Source: JAWWPG01 sp038254365 (GTDB lineage Bacteria > Actinomycetota > Actinomycetes > Propionibacteriales > Nocardioidaceae). From it: a DNA stretch of 64,000 nucleotides. The DNA is taken from contig JBBSGI010000007.1 in the NCBI GenBank assembly GCA_038254365.1, positions 1 to 64,000 on the forward strand. The letters run 5' to 3'. Below, piece by piece: positions 41,830-49,654 of this stretch. The translations under genes were made by a program, and so were the position numbers. Position 1 is the stretch's first letter; every line of letters begins with the position of its first letter. Below the pieces are notes generated by a model that made no database searches, was not told the DNA's origin, and saw only the letters and a list, made by a program, of their open reading frames with translations.

Positions 41830-41842
41830 CCGAGCGGGGAAC

Positions 41843-42294
41843 TCAGTCCAGGTCGACCTCGTCGAGCTCGCCTGTCGCGACGTCGAAGACGAAGCCGCGT
41901 ACGGCATCCCCATGCGGCACGTATGGCGACGCCCTGATTCGCCGGGCGGACTGCCTCACGTCGGCCTCGACGTCGGAGAATGCTTCGGCCGCCCATGCCG
42001 GCCGGATGCCGGTCTCGGCCTCGATGCCCTGACGGAACTCGTCGTCGGAGAAGGTCAGCATCCCGCAGTCCGTGTGATGAACGAGAACGATCTCGTTCGT
42101 GCCAACAGCCGCTGGCTGATCGCGAGGGAACGCAGGACGTCCTCCGTCACGACGCCGCCGGCGTTGCGGATTACGTGGGCATCTCCTTCGTTGATGCCGA
42201 GAACCTGCCGAGCCGGAGGCAGGGGGAGCGGACCGACGAAGGACGCGGCATAGCTCTTGTTGGCGTCGATCAGCTCGTCGGTGACAGTCGTCAA
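41843..42294 (-). pseudogene. Beta-carbonic anhydrase remnant (active-site deletion plus frameshift)
   Basis: Beginning at a TTG (42294), the sequence reads LPLPPARQV and then jumps directly to LGINEGDAHVIRNAGGVVTEDVLRSLAISQ. The segment that should lie between (the VACMDAR strand with the zinc Cys and catalytic Asp/Arg, about 17-18 residues) is missing near 42199-42208. Near 42101-42108 one base appears lost. Restoring it continues the family sequence GTNEIVLVHHTDCGMLTFSDDEF to the end at 41843. With two independent lesions, one removing the zinc site, this cannot be an active enzyme. Confidence 0.85.
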
Positions 42295-42315
42295 AGATCG
42301 CTCGGTGCTCGGCCC

Positions 42316-42888
42316 TCAGGAATGAGCTGGGGGCGTCTCTGCGTCCAGGGCTCGGTGCAGCTCATCGTAGGTCCGCTGGATCTCGCCAGGCTCGCTGCTG
42401 AGCAGGACTGTGGTGACCCGAGCCCGGAGGACCTCCAACAGCGCGTCGTACATGTCATTCCATGCGCGCTCGCCGCCCTGCTGGTGCACCTCGTCGTGCA
42501 TCTGGCGCAGCCAGTCGTCCGCCGTCGTACGGCCGCGCTCCGCGAACCTCGTCAGCGCCCGCCTTCTCGTGTCCATCAGTACCAGGTGACAGAACACGGC
42601 AGGAGCATCCCGGGCGACGGCCTCGAACCTCTCGAGCTCGGCCACCCGGCCCACGTACTGAGGGATGATCACGTCCCGTCCCGACTCGAGATGGGTTCGC
42701 GCGATGCCGAGGGCGAGCGTGCGAGCCCGGCCGACGGCCTCGCTGGGCGGGCTGCTGCCGTCACCTACGTCTCGGGCCAGTCGGTCGATGTCAAGGTCGA
42801 GCGTCTCGGGATGCTGGTCGGCGTACTTGGCGGCCAGCGTCGACTTGCCGATGCCCGGCGGTCCGTTGAGCACGATGAGCCGGGGCAC
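42316..42888 (-). CDS. P-loop kinase-like AAA domain protein
   Basis: 190 aa starting MPRLIVLNGPPGIGKSTLA, with Walker A GPPGIGKST at residues 9-17. The DLDIDRLARD and GRDVIIPQYVGR segments and a lid region rich in Arg (TRRRALTRFAERGR) are those of small nucleotide or antibiotic kinases (zeta-toxin/AAA_33 group). The substrate is unknown. The open frame runs 786 bp further upstream as antisense of another gene. The GTG at 42888 is fixed by TACACT (42895-42900) 6 bp before it. Confidence 0.82.
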   Translation of the reverse strand: MPRLIVLNGPPGIGKSTLAAKYADQHPETLDLDIDRLARDVGDGSSPPSEAVGRARTLALGIARTHLESGRDVIIPQYVGRVAELERFEAVARDAPAVFCHLVLMDTRRRALTRFAERGRTTADDWLRQMHDEVHQQGGERAWNDMYDALLEVLRARVTTVLLSSEPGEIQRTYDELHRALDAETPPAHS

Positions 42889-42894
42889 TCGCCG

Positions 42895-42900
42895 AGTGTA
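42895..42900 (-). promoter_or_regulatory. -10 element TACACT of a leaderless promoter
   Basis: The minus-strand TACACT ends 6 bp from the GTG at 42888. Confidence 0.5.
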
Positions 42901-42984
42901 AAGACCCCCCGCCAGACCGAACGGCTGGAGGTTAGGACCCCGTGGCGCGGTTGATGTTCGCGCCCATCCAGCAGAAACTGGGAC

Positions 42985-44085
42985 GTGGACTATCGGGTCT
43001 CGTCCGTTGACCGGGCAGCGTTCAAGCGTTGCCGGCGGCAGTGGGACCTGAGCTCGTCGAACCGGCGGAACCTGCAGCCCATCGACAACCCGCCGGTGGC
43101 CGGACTGAATGCCGCCGTGCGCGACGCGCTCGCCACGTACTACTACCCGGGGATGTGGGACTGGTCCAACCACATCGTGCTGCCGCTGGTCCGTAAGGCG
43201 TTCATGCGGGTGATGGCCGCCGTACCTGCCTCCCCGCAGCGGACTGCCGAGGTCGACCTCGGAACCGAGCTGCTGGAGCGGTACTTCGCCTGGGCGCCGA
43301 GCCTGGACGACTTCTGCCCGCTGTTCATCGAGACCGACGTCGACTCCTTGGTCCCCGACGTACGGGAGGAGAACCAGGCTCTGGTGGCCGGCAGCGGCGG
43401 CCGCGTGCTCTACACCGACCGCATCCCGCTCCTGGCGATCGATGACGCCGACGAGTGCTGGGTCGTCCGTCACCACGTGCTGCCGACCTGGCATGACCTG
43501 AGCTCGCTCCTGCTCGACGAGGCCGCGGTAACAGCCTGTTGGGCGTGGGAGCAGACCTACCTCGGCATGGACATCGCCGGCACCCTGCACAACGAGATCC
43601 TGTGTCCGTCGGTCGATGAGGCAGGGACGGCACCCGCCCGGACGCGGACCGGCCGACCCGGGCGAGGGGGCCATTCGCAGAACGAGCCCAGCGGGGGCGG
43701 TCGCCTCACGCCCAACCTGCAGCGGCGCGACCGAGTCGAGAGCCGCAGCGCACCGGCCGACCGGGTACGGCAGGAGAGCGCCGGGGGAATCCGGCGGACC
43801 CGGATCCGACGGTCCCGGGAAGAGGTCGAGACCAGCGCGCGGCAGCTGGGTACCGAGGTGCTGAGCATGCTCGACCCGAACCTGTCGCTATACCCCACGC
43901 CGGCTGCCATGCACTGTCCGCAGTGCTCGTTCGTCGACCCCTGCCTGACCATGATGGAGGACGGCGATCCGGAGCTCGACCTCGCGACACGCTTTCGCGA
44001 GTGTCCACCGGAGAACTTTCAAGAGCCACGGCTCGGTACCGGCGGCAGGGGAGGGCGCTACGTGCCGATCCCGCCGACCTCGTAA
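42985..44085 (+). CDS. PD-(D/E)XK nuclease-like protein with Cas4/AddB-type cysteines
   Basis: 366 aa. The N-terminus YRVSSVDRAAFKRCRRQW matches the opening of RecB/Cas4-like nucleases, where a first Cys is followed by a basic-Trp motif. The C-terminus carries CPQCSFVDPCLTM, giving the remaining three Cys of a possible [4Fe-4S] cluster. The central nuclease motif is not clear to me, although GGRVLYTDRIPLLAIDD could be the D strand. Residues 220-280 are Arg/Gly-rich and look disordered. I know it as a conserved actinobacterial protein without assigned role. No CRISPR array or cas gene is nearby. The start is GTG 42985. Confidence 0.65.
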   Translation: MDYRVSSVDRAAFKRCRRQWDLSSSNRRNLQPIDNPPVAGLNAAVRDALATYYYPGMWDWSNHIVLPLVRKAFMRVMAAVPASPQRTAEVDLGTELLERYFAWAPSLDDFCPLFIETDVDSLVPDVREENQALVAGSGGRVLYTDRIPLLAIDDADECWVVRHHVLPTWHDLSSLLLDEAAVTACWAWEQTYLGMDIAGTLHNEILCPSVDEAGTAPARTRTGRPGRGGHSQNEPSGGGRLTPNLQRRDRVESRSAPADRVRQESAGGIRRTRIRRSREEVETSARQLGTEVLSMLDPNLSLYPTPAAMHCPQCSFVDPCLTMMEDGDPELDLATRFRECPPENFQEPRLGTGGRGGRYVPIPPTS

Positions 44086-44120
44086 GGCGGGGAACCAGTC
44101 CGGTTCGCTCGATCAGCGAG

Positions 44121-44605
44121 ATGGCCCGCGCCGAGAGCCCCCACCGGCCTCGGCTCGCGGCTGCGCTAGCCCGCTGTCGCGCTGGCCGTCGTCGCTGGAC
44201 CCACGCCCGTCCCTGTCACGCCGTCCCACCTCAACGAAGCCCTCTACATCGGTCTGTTGTTCATCCTGGTGACCGTCGTGTGCGTCCTCTGCGCCTGGTG
44301 GCTGCTGATCGCGGACTCAGCGGTCGTCTGGGGTGTGCTGGGCGTGACCTGCTTCCTCGCCGCACTCACGTACGTCGAGAGCCGGACAATCGGGCTGGCG
44401 CTGATGGGCGATGACGTCGGCAACTGGTTCGAGACCCTGGGCGCGATCGCTGTGGTCGCCGGCGGTGCTTCTGACTGCCGTGGCCATCCGGCGGGCCATC
44501 GTCGCTCAGTCCCACCAAAAGGAGCAGGCCGGCCCCATGAGGAGCTCGGCCAGCGCATCGACGGTCTCCAGCCCTTGCTCGACCGAGTCGGGGCAGTACC
44601 AATAA
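44121..44605 (+). pseudogene. Frameshifted small membrane protein gene
   Basis: A coherent protein can be followed only by changing frame three times. ATG 44121 gives MARAESPHRPRLAAALA. The next frame gives AVALAVVAGPTPVPV (44174-44218). A third gives PSHLNEALYIGLLFILVTVV and then WWLLIADSAVVWGVLGV and DDVGNWFETLGAIAVVAG (about 44221-44465). A fourth ends VLLTAVAIRRAIVAQSHQ. Together this is an N-terminal helix, two membrane helices and a C-terminal helix. The family is unknown to me. The 3' end runs into the convergent DUF4253 gene. Confidence 0.65.
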
Positions 44606-45345
44606 GCCTCGACCGCAAAGTCCAACGCGTCCACGGCCGATGTTGGCGGGTGCCCGATCCGCAGGGTCATCACGTCATCGGAGAGCCCAACCAGCTCGAC
44701 CCCGTGATGACCCGCCCATCGTCTCAGCATGGTCGCGTGCTCGTCACCGTGCCGGTCATAGTTGCCCGCCCCGTCCCAGGCCAGCAGGCCCGGGACCTGC
44801 CATCCTGCGGCGGCTGGGACGAGGGTCAGTTCGGTCAGCTGCTCAGCGAGCATGGCCAGCATGTCGTCGGCGTCGAACCCGTCCCGATCGATATCCGAGT
44901 ACGCGCCTCGTTTGATTGCGAACCCATCCGGTTCGGCTTGCGCCTCGCGCGCTCGCTCGGCGAGCCACCCGGCGCCGTCACCGGCAGTCGGCGACCGGCC
45001 GCGCTCTGCGCGGTCGAGCGGGGTGCCACGCCACGTGGCGCTCGAGGTCAGCACCGGCCACCAGCCCAACCGGTTATGGACCGCGAGCACGGCATTCCAC
45101 AGGTCGACCGCCTGGTAACCAGACTCGACAGCAACGATGCCAATGGTGAACCCCGGATAGAACTCAACCCATCTCGGCTCGACCGGCAACGTCACGCCCG
45201 CCGCCCGCAGCATTTCGACTGGGTCCGCCGCGGGATCGGGACCCAGGGACACATACCTGGGATCGGGCGGAAACGGGGGCACCCGAGGCGCGAGCGCTTG
45301 CCTGTCAGCGAGCTGCTGCTTGCGTCGGAAGATCACGGAAAGCAT
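44506..45345 (-). CDS. DUF4253 domain protein
   Basis: 279 aa. The C-terminal 120 residues match DUF4253: LLAWDGAGNYDRHGDEHATML, then LRRWAGHHGVELVGLSDDVM, then a helix leading to AEAYWYCPDSVEQGL-like sequence and the ending FWWD. Function unknown; the domain often occurs alone in actinobacteria, which is the case here. The N-terminal half holds the WWPVLTSS motif. The ATG at 45345 is preceded at 5 bp by GATAGG, a possible -10. The 3' end overlaps the broken membrane protein gene. Confidence 0.8.
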   Translation of the reverse strand: MLSVIFRRKQQLADRQALAPRVPPFPPDPRYVSLGPDPAADPVEMLRAAGVTLPVEPRWVEFYPGFTIGIVAVESGYQAVDLWNAVLAVHNRLGWWPVLTSSATWRGTPLDRAERGRSPTAGDGAGWLAERAREAQAEPDGFAIKRGAYSDIDRDGFDADDMLAMLAEQLTELTLVPAAAGWQVPGLLAWDGAGNYDRHGDEHATMLRRWAGHHGVELVGLSDDVMTLRIGHPPTSAVDALDFAVEAYWYCPDSVEQGLETVDALAELLMGPACSFWWD

Positions 45346-45402
45346 TCTCCCCTATCGGCGTTCGGCCGCGCGTCCTCGTCGGACCTTCAGCGGCTGCATC
45401 CG

Positions 45403-45582
45403 TCACCGAAGTGCGCGTGGGGCCTCGTGCACTTCGAGAAAGATGCCCGCTCGCCCGTGGTAGAGCGACGGCTCATCCCAGTCAGCGCCCTGCCGGTGGA
45501 GCATCCAGTCGACCGCCGCCCGTCCGAGACGTTCAGCGCCCTCGGCTCGGACCAGGCAATCGAAAGGCTCCGTGGCGCTCAC
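45403..45582 (-). pseudogene. LanC-like (lanthionine synthetase C family) N-terminal remnant
   Basis: From GTG 45582 the frame reads a helical segment and then WDEPSLYHGRAGIFLEVHEA. The SLYHGxAGI motif is the characteristic first GxxG repeat region of LanC-like proteins. After HEA, removal of one C in CCCC (about 45417-45421) would continue as HAHFGDG before a stop, as in family members (EAHRHFGDD). The remaining about 350 residues, including the zinc ligands, are absent. I infer a frameshifted and truncated gene. Confidence 0.6.
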
Positions 45583-45719
45583 CGTAGCCCGACGGCTGAG
45601 TCGCGGAGACGATCCAGGACGCGTTGGGGCGAAGATGACGGCCCGTGAGGATGACGGGGACGGCGCGTAGTGGACAGCCTGCGTATCAAGTTCAGCCGTA
45701 TTCCGCTGGCTGAGTGGCG

Positions 45720-46478
45720 TCAGGAGATGGCCCGACTCCAAACCTGCTGGTGTTTGGCGATGAACGCCATGGCGTCGCCCCAATGTTCTCCGTGCCCCTC
45801 CGCGTACAGCGATCCCCAGGGTTCGCGGCCCATCTCGTGGAAGCGACGCAGGAACTCGTGCATCGCGCCTGCGCGCGTTGTCATTGTGGGCGGAAGCGCT
45901 GTACGCAGAGCGCTGTCGGCGTCGTACCCGTCGAGCAATGCGACCAGGCGGCGCACGGCATCCTTCACGTCCTCGCCTGCGAAAAGCTGCCCGAAGGAGA
46001 TTGCCGCGTACGCCAGATCCCAAAGGCGGGTGCTCGGCCCAGACCCGTCCCAGTCGATGAAGACAAGACGATCTCCGTCGATGATGAGGTTCCACGTCGC
46101 AAGGTCGTTGTGGCACAGGAGGTCAGGGTCGTCGGCCGGAAGGAGCACATCCCAGTCGTCTGGAATCGGCAGCCCGACGCTGGCGTCGTGGATCCTTCGG
46201 ATGAGGGCACCAATTCGGCGGAGGAGCGGAACATCGAGAGGTCCGCGGTCGATGGCAAGCTCGCCCGGAACGTACTCGAGGACAAGCCGGCCCTCATCAT
46301 CCTGGCCCTGCGGCTCGGGAAGGTCGATGCCCCGCTTTCGCAGAGCGAGCATGTACTCGACCGCCAACGGTGTCGTGTCCTGCCAGGGCTTACGCACAGT
46401 GTCCGCGATGCGCACGACGCTTGCTGATGCGTTCCCTCCGCTCAGCCTCTGCTCCGCGCCGCCATTGGTGCCCTCCAC
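45720..46478 (-). CDS. Aminoglycoside phosphotransferase-like (APH) family kinase
   Basis: 252 aa. The Brenner motif CHNDLATWNLI carries the catalytic Asp and Asn, and FIDWDGSGPS is the metal-binding DFG-like motif; both are complete. An upstream VLEYVPGE hinge is present. Family members phosphorylate diverse small molecules; no specific resistance can be claimed. The GTG at 46478 follows TACCGT (46485-46490) by 6 bp, so the transcript is probably leaderless. Confidence 0.85.
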   Translation of the reverse strand: MEGTNGGAEQRLSGGNASASVVRIADTVRKPWQDTTPLAVEYMLALRKRGIDLPEPQGQDDEGRLVLEYVPGELAIDRGPLDVPLLRRIGALIRRIHDASVGLPIPDDWDVLLPADDPDLLCHNDLATWNLIIDGDRLVFIDWDGSGPSTRLWDLAYAAISFGQLFAGEDVKDAVRRLVALLDGYDADSALRTALPPTMTTRAGAMHEFLRRFHEMGREPWGSLYAEGHGEHWGDAMAFIAKHQQVWSRAIS

Positions 46479-46484
46479 CGGATC

Positions 46485-46490
46485 ACGGTA
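46485..46490 (-). promoter_or_regulatory. -10 element TACCGT of a leaderless promoter
   Basis: The minus-strand TACCGT ends 6 bp from the GTG at 46478. Confidence 0.45.
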
Positions 46491-46552
46491 CCGAGTCGGC
46501 TCGCGTGCACTCGAGGTCCAGCGTCGGGCCGTTGAGGATGATCCTGCTGGCG

Positions 46553-46753
46553 TCAGGATTTGATGGACCGGCCGGTATATCGAGTCCAGGCAAACGGCTC
46601 GGGAACATCTGTGGCGTGCTGGTCGAGGGTGATGCTCATACCGTCGTCGTCATCGACGACGCTGGTGGGAAGTGCGACGACCTTGACCGGCGGCTGGGCG
46701 TAGAGCAGCAGGAGCATTGATCTGATGCGATACGCAGGACTGCTAGTTGACAT
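46553..46753 (-). CDS. Hypothetical 66-aa protein
   Basis: ATG 46753 opens a 66-aa frame (MSTSSPAYRIRSMLLLLYAQ...) with ordinary composition and a middle hydrophobic stretch too short for a membrane helix. It contains a DDDDG run. No family is recognised and no ribosome-binding site is visible. It lies in a 280-bp interval between the kinase and the VOC remnant, which otherwise shows nothing. It may be another remnant. Confidence 0.3.
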   Translation of the reverse strand: MSTSSPAYRIRSMLLLLYAQPPVKVVALPTSVVDDDDGMSITLDQHATDVPEPFAWTRYTGRSIKS

Positions 46754-46761
46754 AATGTTGC

Positions 46762-47037
46762 TTATCGGCGATCGCTCTGGGGCGCGTCCTGATTTCGCCG
46801 TGCGCCGGCTCCCCAGTCGAAAGGGATCAGCCGAGAATGACAGGGTCGAGGCACCGTGCCAGCGAAGGTGCCGACATGGTCACTCGTCGGGATGGTCCCG
46901 CCCGGGCCGCTCATGCTCGCGCCGCGCTCGTTCTGGCTGGTCACCGTCCCGCCGGTGATCTCGGCATAGAAGGCGGCGAGTTCCCCGGCGTCCGGGCAGT
47001 CAACGCCGACGCCGCTAAGTTTGATGTCGTCTGACAT
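46762..47037 (-). pseudogene. VOC (glyoxalase/bleomycin-resistance fold) protein remnant
   Basis: The first 35 residues, MSDDIKLSGVGVDCPDAGEL then AAFYAEITGGTV, match the opening of a common actinobacterial VOC family. After GPGGTI the sequence loses all family features. The expected second beta-alpha-beta-beta-beta module, with its metal ligands, is missing. The product would be 91 aa instead of about 120. I infer a truncated and diverged gene. Confidence 0.6.
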
Positions 47038-47059
47038 AGTGCGCGACCCTTCGTCGGCG

Positions 47060-47908
47060 CTAGCCGACGCTCGTAGCGAGCGCTTGATAGGTGGGCAGGA
47101 GCTCGGCCCACCGTTCCTGCATGTCGCCACGCTCGCGACCGGCGATGTGGGCGGCGAGATCTTCGACGTGGACTTGGACTCCGGCGCCGTAGGCTGCGAG
47201 CTGGTCCAGGGGCATGCCTCGTTCCTCGATGACCAGGATGGTTTGGTCGCCGTCGGCGGTCAGCGTGGCCTCGATGGCGTGCTCGTTCGGGTCGTCCGCG
47301 TCCTTGGTCCGCACCAGCCAGCGGTGCGGGGGTTCGCAGGCTTCTATCCGCCCGGTGCCTTCCCATCCGCTGGTGAAGAAGTGTGCGCGGAACTGCCCGC
47401 CGACTCGCAGGTCACCATCGACCTCGCCGATCCAGCGGGCGAGACGTCGGGGGTCCGTGAGTGCCGACCAGAGGTCGTCGACGTCGGTGTCGTAGCGGTC
47501 CTGCATGCGCACGGCGCCATTGCCTTCGGCTGATCGCAGGCTGCCCAGGATGCGGCCGCTGCCGCCCTGCGCGTCGCTGGTCATCTGCTGCTCCTTCGTT
47601 CGCGCTTTCCTCGGGCCACCTCCGTGTGCAAGGGCGTCCAGCCGCTGCTCCCACAAGGCCCGGTACGGGTCCAGCCATTCATCGACCTCGGCGAGTGGCT
47701 CGGGACGAAGACGGTAAACCCGCCGCTGCGCCTCCTGGCGAACCTCAACCAGCCCGACCTCGCGCAAGACCCGCAGGTGTCGGGATACCCCTGGGCGAGC
47801 AATCGGCAGCAGCGACGCCAGCTCACCGGCGGTCGCCGGACCACCAACCAAGGTCTCCAGCAGCGTTCGCCGGCTCTCGTCCGCCAGCGCCCGCAGAACG
47901 GTTTCCAC
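47060..47908 (-). CDS. ArsR-type repressor fused to an SRPBCC (AHSA1) domain
   Basis: 282 aa. Residues 1-95 are an ArsR winged helix (ALADESRRTLLETLVGGPAT, GVSRHLRVLREVGLVEVR). Residues about 125-275 are an SRPBCC/AHSA1 ligand-binding domain (VDDLWSALTDPRRLARWIGE, GRIEACEPPHRWLVRT). The two are often neighbouring genes and here form one chain, which suggests a ligand-sensing repressor. The link reads KEQQMTSDAQ, like the old end of an ArsR gene and the old start of an AHSA1 gene. A perfect palindrome in its own promoter is the likely operator. The GTG is leaderless. Confidence 0.87.
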   Translation of the reverse strand: METVLRALADESRRTLLETLVGGPATAGELASLLPIARPGVSRHLRVLREVGLVEVRQEAQRRVYRLRPEPLAEVDEWLDPYRALWEQRLDALAHGGGPRKARTKEQQMTSDAQGGSGRILGSLRSAEGNGAVRMQDRYDTDVDDLWSALTDPRRLARWIGEVDGDLRVGGQFRAHFFTSGWEGTGRIEACEPPHRWLVRTKDADDPNEHAIEATLTADGDQTILVIEERGMPLDQLAAYGAGVQVHVEDLAAHIAGRERGDMQERWAELLPTYQALATSVG

Positions 47909-47914
47909 GGCATG

Positions 47915-47944
47915 ACCGTACCATTATGGTTACGTAACCGTCAA
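47915..47944 (-). promoter_or_regulatory. ArsR-gene promoter with palindromic operator
   Basis: On the minus strand, TTGACG (47939-47944) and TACGGT (47915-47920) are separated by 18 bp, and TACGGT ends 6 bp before the GTG at 47908. The spacer holds the perfect 12-bp palindrome GGTTACGTAACC (47928-47939), well placed for repression by the ArsR-type product. Confidence 0.65.
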
Positions 47945-48002
47945 GGTACGTAGAGTAGTGCTTCGTCGCACCCGGCACAGGTCCTCGACGGTGTGCGCAC
48001 GG

Positions 48003-48818
48003 TCAGTCGATCAGTGTCATCAGGTGCGTCACGTGAGCCTCGGTCGTGCCGGGTGGATTGCGCCGAAAGCCGCCGTTGCCCGGCAGCAGCATGGCCAGCC
48101 AGAAGGCTGCCCAGAGCGGACGGTAGGCGCGCATCCGGCCTCGCTCCTCCTCCGATAGTCCGACGGCATCGACGAGCGCCTCTGGTTCGAAGATTCCGGC
48201 GAGTCGACCTGCGATGTGTTCGACGTGGTCGGCAAGCTCGTACGCGGGGTCGGTAAGGCCGCCGTCCTCAAAGTCGACCAGACGACAGGTTTCGCCATCC
48301 CACAGGATGTTCGCTGGGTTGAGGTCGGAGATCCCGAGGGGCGTCAGTTGCGGCTCCGGAAGGCTGTCGGGGCGAGCCAGCCACGCCAGGGCAGCGTCGA
48401 CGCCAGCCGCCACCAACTCTGGGTCGCGGCACTGCGAGAGGTCATAGGAAGCATTGAGCCACTCGGTCAATGTCTGGCGTTGGGTCGTGGGGCCGTAGCG
48501 GCGTTCACCGATGTCCGAAGCCAGGATGGGCGCAAGGGGAACGTCGAAGAGCTTGCGTAGTGCGCGACCTAGCGAGGCTGTCTGCTCGCGGGTCAGGGGC
48601 CCCTGGCCCAGAGGCTCTCCGGGGAGCCTTTCCATGACTACCACCGGGCCTCCGTCGCACGTTTCGCGCCGCAGGGGCCGGGGGGCGACACCCGGCGCGT
48701 GGTTGGCGAGGAGAGTCAGACACCCCCACTCCCGGTCGGCCTCCCCGTCGTCCCAGCTCACATGCCGCTTCCGGACCTCGGTAGCGGTGAACGCCAGGGC
48801 GTGGGTCTGGGTCTGCAT
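48003..48818 (-). CDS. Phosphotransferase (APH-like kinase) with altered Brenner motif
   Basis: 271 aa. The kinase catalytic loop reads GISDLNPANILW, with Ser where the family usually has His (HxDxxxxN); the catalytic Asp and the Asn are kept. LVDFEDGG is the metal-binding motif. VVVMERLPGEPL is the hinge. The ATG at 48818 is chosen over a GTG at 48827 because TAGAGT (48826-48831) ends 7 bp before the ATG and would overlap the GTG. The substrate is unknown. Confidence 0.8.
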   Translation of the reverse strand: MQTQTHALAFTATEVRKRHVSWDDGEADREWGCLTLLANHAPGVAPRPLRRETCDGGPVVVMERLPGEPLGQGPLTREQTASLGRALRKLFDVPLAPILASDIGERRYGPTTQRQTLTEWLNASYDLSQCRDPELVAAGVDAALAWLARPDSLPEPQLTPLGISDLNPANILWDGETCRLVDFEDGGLTDPAYELADHVEHIAGRLAGIFEPEALVDAVGLSEEERGRMRAYRPLWAAFWLAMLLPGNGGFRRNPPGTTEAHVTHLMTLID

Positions 48819-48825
48819 GACCGTC

Positions 48826-48831
48826 ACTCTA
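48826..48831 (-). promoter_or_regulatory. -10 element TAGAGT of a leaderless promoter
   Basis: The minus-strand TAGAGT ends 7 bp from the ATG at 48818 and decides against the GTG start at 48827. Confidence 0.5.
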
Positions 48832-48859
48832 GGAAACCTTAAGGGGGACCCGCTGAGCG

Positions 48860-49594
48860 CTAGGGCTTACGCCAGACGGAGACCTGGTTCTCGCTGTCGG
48901 AGGTGAAGGGGCTGCCGTCCCAGTCGGCAAGTCGCTCTTCCAGCTCCAGGCCGGCAAGCTGCGCCATAAGGTCACACTCGGCTGGCCAGATGTAGCGGAA
49001 GCTGCCAGAGCCATGGCGCGTTCTCCCGTCGGCTTCGCGCCAGTAATGGTGGGACGTGCACTGCTGCGTGGTGAGGTCGTAGGTGTCGAACACCAGGTGC
49101 CCTTCACCCACACTCATCGGAACCGCAGTCTGACCGGGCGGCAGGCGCCGCAACGGTGGCACCCAGAGCTCGATGACGAACCGTCCGCCGCGGCTCAGGT
49201 GTCGAGCGGCGTTGCGGAAGCACTCAACCTGCTCCGCCTGAGTGCGAAGGTTGGAGATGCTGTTCCACACGAGAAAGACGAGCGAGTACTCGCCCGGAAC
49301 AATCGTCGTGGCCATGTCACCGACCACCACAGGCAGCATCGCCTCATCGACCTTGTGCCGCAGCTGGGCCACCATGGGCGCCGACAGCTCGATCCCGGTC
49401 ACGCGGACGCCACGGGCGGCCAGCGGGATGCCCACCCGTCCGGTCCCGATGGCGAACTCCAGCACTGCACCGGATCCGGCCAGGCGGGCCAGGAAATCAA
49501 CCATCGGATCGAGCACCGCAGGCGCGAACTTTTCAGCGGAAGCAGCGTCGTAGCGCTTCGCCGTTTCCTCGTCCCACAATTCGCTGCTTGTCAT
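48860..49594 (-). CDS. SAM-dependent class I methyltransferase
   Basis: About 244 aa. Motif I reads VLEFAIGTGRVGIPLAARG, a clean SAM-binding Gly loop. GIELSAPMVAQLR (motif II acidic residue) and the VVGDMATT strand follow, and YSLVFLVWNSISNL is motif IV. The family methylates small molecules; the substrate is unknown. Two adjacent starts exist, GTG 49597 and ATG 49594, differing by one residue. Confidence 0.87.
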   Translation of the reverse strand: MTSSELWDEETAKRYDAASAEKFAPAVLDPMVDFLARLAGSGAVLEFAIGTGRVGIPLAARGVRVTGIELSAPMVAQLRHKVDEAMLPVVVGDMATTIVPGEYSLVFLVWNSISNLRTQAEQVECFRNAARHLSRGGRFVIELWVPPLRRLPPGQTAVPMSVGEGHLVFDTYDLTTQQCTSHHYWREADGRTRHGSGSFRYIWPAECDLMAQLAGLELEERLADWDGSPFTSDSENQVSVWRKP

Positions 49595-49654
49595 CACCTC
49601 GGAGCATGCCGGGCAGCTCCTGGCGCTGTCGACCCGTTTTCCGTGGGCGGCGCC

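Noticed and set aside
42889..43674. 262-residue upstream extension of the small kinase gene
   Set aside because: It is antisense to the nuclease-like gene, and a leaderless promoter supports GTG 42888.
45720..48827. Two APH-like kinases as antibiotic resistance genes
   Set aside because: The family is broad and neither sequence shows features of a known aminoglycoside or macrolide kinase. A resistance claim would be unsupported.
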